From assembly GCA_022867625.1 (NCBI GenBank), contig JALIFM010000003.1, forward strand, positions 186,001 to 250,000: DNA of 64,000 bases, read 5' to 3'. The DNA is from Lachnospiraceae bacterium NSJ-143 (GTDB taxonomy: Bacteria > Bacillota > Clostridia > Lachnospirales > Anaerotignaceae). Positions 59,375-64,000 of this stretch are shown here, in pieces. The notes under the pieces are model-generated. The model was not told where the DNA came from and searched no databases. It saw nothing but the letters and a program-made list of their open reading frames with translations. The translations under genes and the position numbers were made by a program. Position 1 is the stretch's first letter, and each line of letters begins with the position of its first letter.

Positions 59375-59752
59375 ATGAAATTAATGCACACAAGACTGCC
59401 GGATTTTTATCAGAAAATTAAAGACGCCGCCTCCAAGCTGCGCCCTGACACTGATTTTGAGGTAAGCGGGCTTGAAAACTTCAAATCTGCCAAGCTGGCC
59501 TCACTGCGTGTGGGCCGTGTGGAGGACGAGATTTTTGAGATTACACAGGACGAGGGCGTAAAAAAGGTGGAGGTAAGGCTTGTACCATACAACCCGGAGT
59601 CCATGTTCACAGTTGTAATTAAAGGAATACAGGCTGACGGCACATGCAAAAAGGCTATCCTTGAGAATATGTATCTCTCCTCCCCTACTGAAGAATGCGA
59701 TTTGTTTGGCGTTGAGGAAATTGACGACCGCCGTACAGGCAACAGGCAGTGA
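59375..59752 (+). CDS. protein of unknown function, 125 aa
   Basis: A 125-residue soluble, mildly acidic protein with alternating charged helices and strands (for example VSGLENFKSAKLASLRVGRV and KKVEVRLVPYNPESMFTVVI). No signal peptide or membrane segment. ATG 59375 is preceded by AAAGGAG; an in-frame TTG upstream lies in front of that site. It sits 39 bp after the creatininase-family gene and 36 bp before the next unknown gene, so it is part of the operon. Its size and position suggest a small subunit of the following protein, but I recognise neither. Confidence 0.75.
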   Translation: MKLMHTRLPDFYQKIKDAASKLRPDTDFEVSGLENFKSAKLASLRVGRVEDEIFEITQDEGVKKVEVRLVPYNPESMFTVVIKGIQADGTCKKAILENMYLSSPTEECDLFGVEEIDDRRTGNRQ

Positions 59753-59788
59753 TAAAAATATATTGTTTACAGGAAGGAGAACAGCAAA

Positions 59789-60829
59789 ATGAAACTTAAA
59801 TACCGCATAGTTCCAAAAGGAGCGGCTAACGGCGTTGTTCCTTTAAATTGGGTCTTTATTGAAAAGCAGGATATAGACGCAGCAGGCATTCTTCCATACG
59901 ATGCCTGTCTCGCAGTGGGAAAAGCGCTTGGAGATGACTGCGCAGCAGTAAATATAATGGATATGGACGCCATTACTGTAACAAGCGACGGAATTATAGC
60001 CAACGGAGCAGTAGTCGGTCTGGCTTCTGTTGACCACGGAATGATTAACAAGGAGTTCGGCTACCTTAACATAAGCGAAATACCGTTTTCGGACAAGCTT
60101 GTTGAGGAGGAGCCGCACATGAGGCTCTGGCTTACCGATTACTACAAGGGCAAAAAGCTCTACCGCGGACCAAGCACACAAGACCGCGGCGCCAGAACCA
60201 GCCACAACGAAAACATGACCATGACCGGCCGTATCGCCAACAACAACGTAGGTTCAGAAGCCATGAACATGGTGGATATGACAGAAATACTGGCGCCATT
60301 TTTCGGCCAGTATGAGCTTATGACAGGCGGAAGCGTTATGATAGGCGTTGCCGGCCCTATAGTTTCTGTAGGTATAGGAATGATAGTAAGCGAGCGCCAC
60401 GGCAGAATTTTCGGCGGCGACAATTTAGGCGCTTACCGTGCCGGAATGACAGCCCACAACTCAGGAAAATACGCCAAAACCGTAAAGAAGGACTATCCTG
60501 CTATAGCCGCTCCAAAGAGCGTGCTTGCTGAATACTCTCTGAGAGCCCTTGACATAGGCCTTATACCGGGACAGCATATAGGGTGCTCACCTGCCCTGCT
60601 TTCACTTGCCAAGGCTTACGGAAAGCCTATAGCATTTGACAACATAACAGAGCGCGCATGGATAGAGCTTGAAAGCGTTGGCATAACAAAAGAATCACTC
60701 AAGGCCTCTTCAAAAGTTCTTACACGTGACGAGGTAATAGCACAGGCTGACAGCATTATACCTGGTATGGACGACGCTGTAAAATATGACGTATCAGAAA
60801 TATGCGAAATTAAATATCTGGATATATGA
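59789..60829 (+). CDS. protein of unknown function, 346 aa, probable enzyme
   Basis: A 346-residue soluble protein I cannot place in a family. Striking conserved-looking segments are a glycine-rich YELMTGGSVMIGVAGPIVSVGIGMIVSERHGRIFGGDN stretch, GPSTQDRGARTSHNENM with His and acid residues, and IPGQHIGCSPALLSLAKA near the C-terminus with a lone Cys and His. There is no Walker motif, Rossmann GxGxxG at the N-terminus, or Fe-S cysteine set. Ribosome binding site AAGGAGAA; a terminator follows. It ends the transporter-B operon and should act on the transported compound or on the product of the creatininase-family hydrolase. Confidence 0.8.
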   Translation: MKLKYRIVPKGAANGVVPLNWVFIEKQDIDAAGILPYDACLAVGKALGDDCAAVNIMDMDAITVTSDGIIANGAVVGLASVDHGMINKEFGYLNISEIPFSDKLVEEEPHMRLWLTDYYKGKKLYRGPSTQDRGARTSHNENMTMTGRIANNNVGSEAMNMVDMTEILAPFFGQYELMTGGSVMIGVAGPIVSVGIGMIVSERHGRIFGGDNLGAYRAGMTAHNSGKYAKTVKKDYPAIAAPKSVLAEYSLRALDIGLIPGQHIGCSPALLSLAKAYGKPIAFDNITERAWIELESVGITKESLKASSKVLTRDEVIAQADSIIPGMDDAVKYDVSEICEIKYLDI

Positions 60830-60861
60830 TATAGTATTCATATAATCTCTCTTTCTCCTGA

Positions 60862-60918
60862 AGAATGCCCGTTTAATTATAGGATGCCGACTTATAATTT
60901 TTCGGGCATTCTTTTTTT
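60862..60918 (+). terminator. terminator of the transporter-B operon
   Basis: AGAATGCCCG (60862-60871) pairs with CGGGCATTCT (60903-60912), followed by TTTTTTG. Confidence 0.85.
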
Positions 60919-61043
60919 GTCTTTCCTTTAAGCAAAATTTATGTACAGAAAGGAGAAAAAGTGATATATTTTTAGTGTACAGGCATTGTTTTTGGTCTGG
61001 AAATTATTGTTTTAAGCCGAAATTAAGAAAGGTTATTGCTCAT

Positions 61044-62516
61044 ATGGAAAGCTTATTTGAAAATAACCCTCAGGCAGAGAGCCTTGCAGGGGAAGTACTC
61101 AATCTGTCAAAGAACACCCTGCTTTTTAACCTGCGCTTTCTTGACCGTGCACTGTGCAGGTTTTCTGACATACCCGATTCAAGCGTAGAATCAGCCGCCA
61201 CTGACGGCCGAAATATTTATTATAACTGCATGCATCTGCTTCTTACATACAGAAAGCAGAAGGAAACGGCGGCAAGAGATTACCTGCACATGGTTTTGCA
61301 CTGTGTCATGAGGCACCTGTTTGTGGGGAATAAAATCGACAAAAATTTATGGAATGTTGCATGTGACATAGCAGTTGAAGCTGCTATAAACGACCTTAAC
61401 CTGAGCTGTGTAAGCTGCCCGCGCCAGACACGCCAGCAAAAGGCACTGGCGGAACTTAAAAAGGAGCTGAGGCTGATTACTGCCGAAAAGGTTTACAGAC
61501 ACTACAGCACAATGGGCCTTACCCCGGAGCAGCTTAAAGACATAAGGCAGGATTTTATATCTGACGACCACTCAATGTGGTACGCTCCCGAAGATGAAGT
61601 ACCCTGCCCTGAAAAATCCAGTGAAACCTCCGGCGAAAACGCCGGCAATACACAGGGCGGAGACAGAAGGCCGGACACAGAAATACTTGACAGCAAGACC
61701 ATGGCAGACAGCCGGTCACAGGAGACAGAAACTCCAGAAAACAACAATCAGGCCAAGGCTAACAGCGACATAAGCCCTGCGGAACTGGAAAAGCTGTGGA
61801 AAGACATATCCCGCAGTATACAGACTGACCTTGAGACTTTCTCAAGGCAGTGGGGAACAAGCTCTAAGAACCTTACCCAAAGCCTGAGAGAATGCAACCG
61901 TGAGAAATATGACTATGCCGACTTTTTAAGGCAGTTTTCAGTACTCGGTGAACAAATACAGGTTAACGATGATGAGTTTGACTATATTTTCTATACCTAT
62001 GGCCTGAGGCTCTACAAAAACATGCCTCTTATAGAATCCCTTGAATATAAGGAAGTCAGGCGTGTAAGGGAGTTTATAATAGCCATAGATACCTCCGGTT
62101 CGGTCAAAGGCGAAACGGTACAGAAATTTATAACAAAGACCTGTAACATACTTACCCAGACAGAAAGCTTTTTTACAAAGGTCAATATACACATAATTCA
62201 ATGCGACTGCGGCATTAAGGAGGATAAAAAAATCTCCAGTGCAGAAGATTTTGAAAACTACATGAGCACTATGGAGCTGAAGGGCTTTGGCGGAACCGAT
62301 TTTCGGCCTGTGTTTGACTACATTGAAAAATTAAAAAGTCAGAAAGAGCTGACAGACCTGAAGGGTCTTATATATTTTACAGACGGATACGGCAGTTTTC
62401 CGCAGACACAGCCGGATTACAGTACGGCCTTTGTTTTTGTGGATAACGATTACAATGAGCATGACGTTCCGGTCTGGGCCATACAGCTTGTGCTCGGCAC
62501 AGAAGATTTTGAGTGA
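61044..62516 (+). CDS. vWA-domain protein (DUF2201-like), partner of MoxR ATPase
   Basis: A 490-residue soluble protein. The N-terminal half is helical (DUF2201-like), followed by a low-complexity, acidic and polar linker (about 195-255). The C-terminal von Willebrand A domain (about 345-490) has a full MIDAS: IAIDTSGSVKG (DxSxS), GFGGTDFRPVFDYI (Thr) and IYFTDGYGSFP (Asp). The ATG at 61044 follows AGAAAGG; the frame extends upstream without a better site. Together with the next AAA+ gene it forms a MoxR-vWA pair, typically a chaperone-like system for maturing or remodelling metalloproteins or complexes. Target unknown. Confidence 0.85.
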   Translation: MESLFENNPQAESLAGEVLNLSKNTLLFNLRFLDRALCRFSDIPDSSVESAATDGRNIYYNCMHLLLTYRKQKETAARDYLHMVLHCVMRHLFVGNKIDKNLWNVACDIAVEAAINDLNLSCVSCPRQTRQQKALAELKKELRLITAEKVYRHYSTMGLTPEQLKDIRQDFISDDHSMWYAPEDEVPCPEKSSETSGENAGNTQGGDRRPDTEILDSKTMADSRSQETETPENNNQAKANSDISPAELEKLWKDISRSIQTDLETFSRQWGTSSKNLTQSLRECNREKYDYADFLRQFSVLGEQIQVNDDEFDYIFYTYGLRLYKNMPLIESLEYKEVRRVREFIIAIDTSGSVKGETVQKFITKTCNILTQTESFFTKVNIHIIQCDCGIKEDKKISSAEDFENYMSTMELKGFGGTDFRPVFDYIEKLKSQKELTDLKGLIYFTDGYGSFPQTQPDYSTAFVFVDNDYNEHDVPVWAIQLVLGTEDFE

Positions 62517-62540
62517 CTATATTTAAACGGGGTGTTTACA

Positions 62541-64000
62541 ATGAATATAAAAGAAGCAAAACAGCAGATAAAAAACGCCATGAAGGCGTATTTTACAAAG
62601 GACGAGTTTGGCAACTACGAGATACCCATTGAGCGGCAGAGGCCTGTTTTTCTGCTGGGTGCACCGGGCATAGGCAAAACCGCCGTTATGGAACAGATAG
62701 CCCAGGAGCTTGGTGTTGGACTTGTGTCCTACTCCATGACACACCACACCCGCCAGAGCGCCCTCGGACTTCCGTTTATAACAGAGAAACGCTACGGCAA
62801 TAAACAGTACAGCGTTTCAGAATACACAATGAGCGAGATAATAGCCTCTGTATATGACCTGATGGAGCAGACCGGCATGAGCGAGGGGATACTGTTTCTG
62901 GATGAGATAAACTGCGTATCTGAGACGCTGGCACCTTCCATGCTTCAGTTTTTGCAGTACAAGGTTTTTGGCCGCCACAGAGTGCCCGACGGCTGGATTG
63001 TTGTAACAGCCGGAAACCCGCCGCAGTACAACAGGTCTGTTCGTGAGTTTGATATAGTGACCTGGGACAGGCTCAAAAGGATTGACATAGAGCCGGACTA
63101 CGCCGCATGGAAGGAATATGCTCTCAGCAGGAAAGTACATTCCTCAATACTTACATATCTTGACATAAAGAGCGGCAATTTTTATAAGGTGGAGACAAAT
63201 GTAAACGGAAAAAGCTTTGTTACAGCCAGAGGCTGGGACGACCTTTCAGAAATGATACGCCTTTACGAGAGGCATTCCATTGAGGTCGATGAAAACCTTA
63301 TTGGCCAATACATACAAAACAAGTCTATAGCAAAGGACTTTGCCATGTATTATGAGCTGTACAACAAATACAAGTCAGACTACCAGATAGACGACATACT
63401 TTCAGGTACAGCCGGCGAGGATATAAAAAACCGCGCTGAAAACGCAGGCTTTGACGAGCGCATAGCGCTTCTTGGGCTTTTGCTTGAAAGCACTGCCGCA
63501 GACATGGCCAATGTATTGGAATCCGAGGCGGTTATAAAGGCCCTCATGACTGAAATAAAAGAAATAAGCGCCGAGCTTTCAGACGATAACTATGCAGACA
63601 TTATAACATCACACATAGACAAAAACCGGAATCTCATAGAATCCATGAGAAAGGCGTCTTCCCTTTCACACAGCAGGCATACAGAGCTTGAAAGGACAAT
63701 CAGGTTTTTATCTGATATCAAAAAACAGCTCATTCTAGCCGGTGATAATACAGACAGGTCAGCGGCTATGGATATTATAAAAGACAATTTCCGTCAGCTT
63801 TCTGAAAAGCTCAAGTCTGACGCGGCTCAAACCCGCAGCAGACTAGCAAACATGTTTGCCTTCTGCGAGGACGCATTTGGCGAGGGTCAGGAAATACTTA
63901 TACTTGTAACCGAGCTTACAATAAACAGGTACGGCTCGCTTTTTATAAGCAGGTATGGCTGCGACGAGTATTTTAAACACAACAAGGAGCTGCTTTTTTA
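62541..64000 (+). CDS. MoxR-type AAA+ ATPase, truncated by the window edge
   Basis: At least 486 residues are encoded without a stop before the window ends; homologue length suggests the end is near. Walker A is GAPGIGKTAV near residue 38, Walker B LFLDEINCVSE near 117 and sensor 1 VTAGNPPQYN near 153. A long helical C-terminal region follows. The ATG at 62541 has GGGGTG in front and lies 22 bp after the vWA gene. MoxR ATPases work with vWA proteins in metal insertion or complex assembly. Direction and spacing indicate one operon. Confidence 0.88.
   Translation, partial: MNIKEAKQQIKNAMKAYFTKDEFGNYEIPIERQRPVFLLGAPGIGKTAVMEQIAQELGVGLVSYSMTHHTRQSALGLPFITEKRYGNKQYSVSEYTMSEIIASVYDLMEQTGMSEGILFLDEINCVSETLAPSMLQFLQYKVFGRHRVPDGWIVVTAGNPPQYNRSVREFDIVTWDRLKRIDIEPDYAAWKEYALSRKVHSSILTYLDIKSGNFYKVETNVNGKSFVTARGWDDLSEMIRLYERHSIEVDENLIGQYIQNKSIAKDFAMYYELYNKYKSDYQIDDILSGTAGEDIKNRAENAGFDERIALLGLLLESTAADMANVLESEAVIKALMTEIKEISAELSDDNYADIITSHIDKNRNLIESMRKASSLSHSRHTELERTIRFLSDIKKQLILAGDNTDRSAAMDIIKDNFRQLSEKLKSDAAQTRSRLANMFAFCEDAFGEGQEILILVTELTINRYGSLFISRYGCDEYFKHNKELLF

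Overview
The window looks like a chromosomal segment of an anaerobic, endospore-forming Bacillota bacterium, most likely a Clostridia of the Lachnospirales type. The evidence is a spoIIID gene, a complete wal (yyc) operon, oxygen-sensitive enzymes (FprA flavodiiron protein, Fe-S serine dehydratase, a radical SAM enzyme, [4Fe-4S] aldo-keto reductase and flavodoxin-ferredoxin proteins), AGGAGG-type ribosome binding sites and frequent GTG/TTG starts. The species cannot be named from the sequence. No rRNA, tRNA, CRISPR array, transposase or phage gene was seen.

Layout. 0-7.7 kb: radical SAM protein with a small membrane protein, MATE pump plus pyridoxamine kinase, FprA, LOG-family protein and an RlmI-type methyltransferase. 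7.9-10.6 kb: an abundant-looking secreted surface protein behind two strong tandem promoters. 10.7-14.2 kb: cdaR-cdaA (c-di-AMP synthesis) with two uncharacterised membrane-protein genes in one overlapping operon. 14.3-20.3 kb: a sigma-54-dependent regulator, a PLP trans-sulfuration-type enzyme, a MerR regulator and a GldA-like dehydrogenase. 20.36-21.5 kb: a 1.1 kb minus-strand transcription unit with promoter and terminator but no substantial ORF, rich in nested complementary segments; this is a candidate large structured RNA. 21.9-25.1 kb: MATE pump, DHFR-like protein, small regulators and a cupin.

25.1-35.0 kb: the wal locus on the minus strand (LysM protein, walR, walK, a small secreted protein, yycH, yycI, then murA, walJ-like, rlmH). 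A perfect-period 127-bp tandem repeat array sits between walK and the genes downstream of it. 35.0-44.3 kb: GntR regulator with ispE, Bcp peroxiredoxin, a ferredoxin-flavodoxin protein, DAHP synthase, a MarR-MATE operon with duplicated operators, sdaAB-sdaAA, and an aldo-keto reductase.

44.5-60.8 kb: the most interesting accessory region. A minus-strand operon encodes a DUF819-type transporter, a four-gene HcnABC/opine- or amino-acid-dehydrogenase-like flavo-iron-sulfur complex, an M20 hydrolase, an iron alcohol dehydrogenase and a RidA deaminase. It is divergent from a PucR/CdaR-type regulator. A second, mirror-image regulator-transporter pair lies 3-4 kb away, with a very similar transporter, and drives a creatininase-family amidohydrolase and two proteins I do not recognise. 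Together they look like import plus degradation of related small N-containing compounds, under two homologous regulators; the substrate is unknown. The two units flank sporulation and housekeeping genes (spoIIID, an HD protein, an XRE-cupin regulator).

61.0-64.0 kb: a vWA protein and its MoxR-type AAA+ ATPase partner; the latter runs off the window edge.
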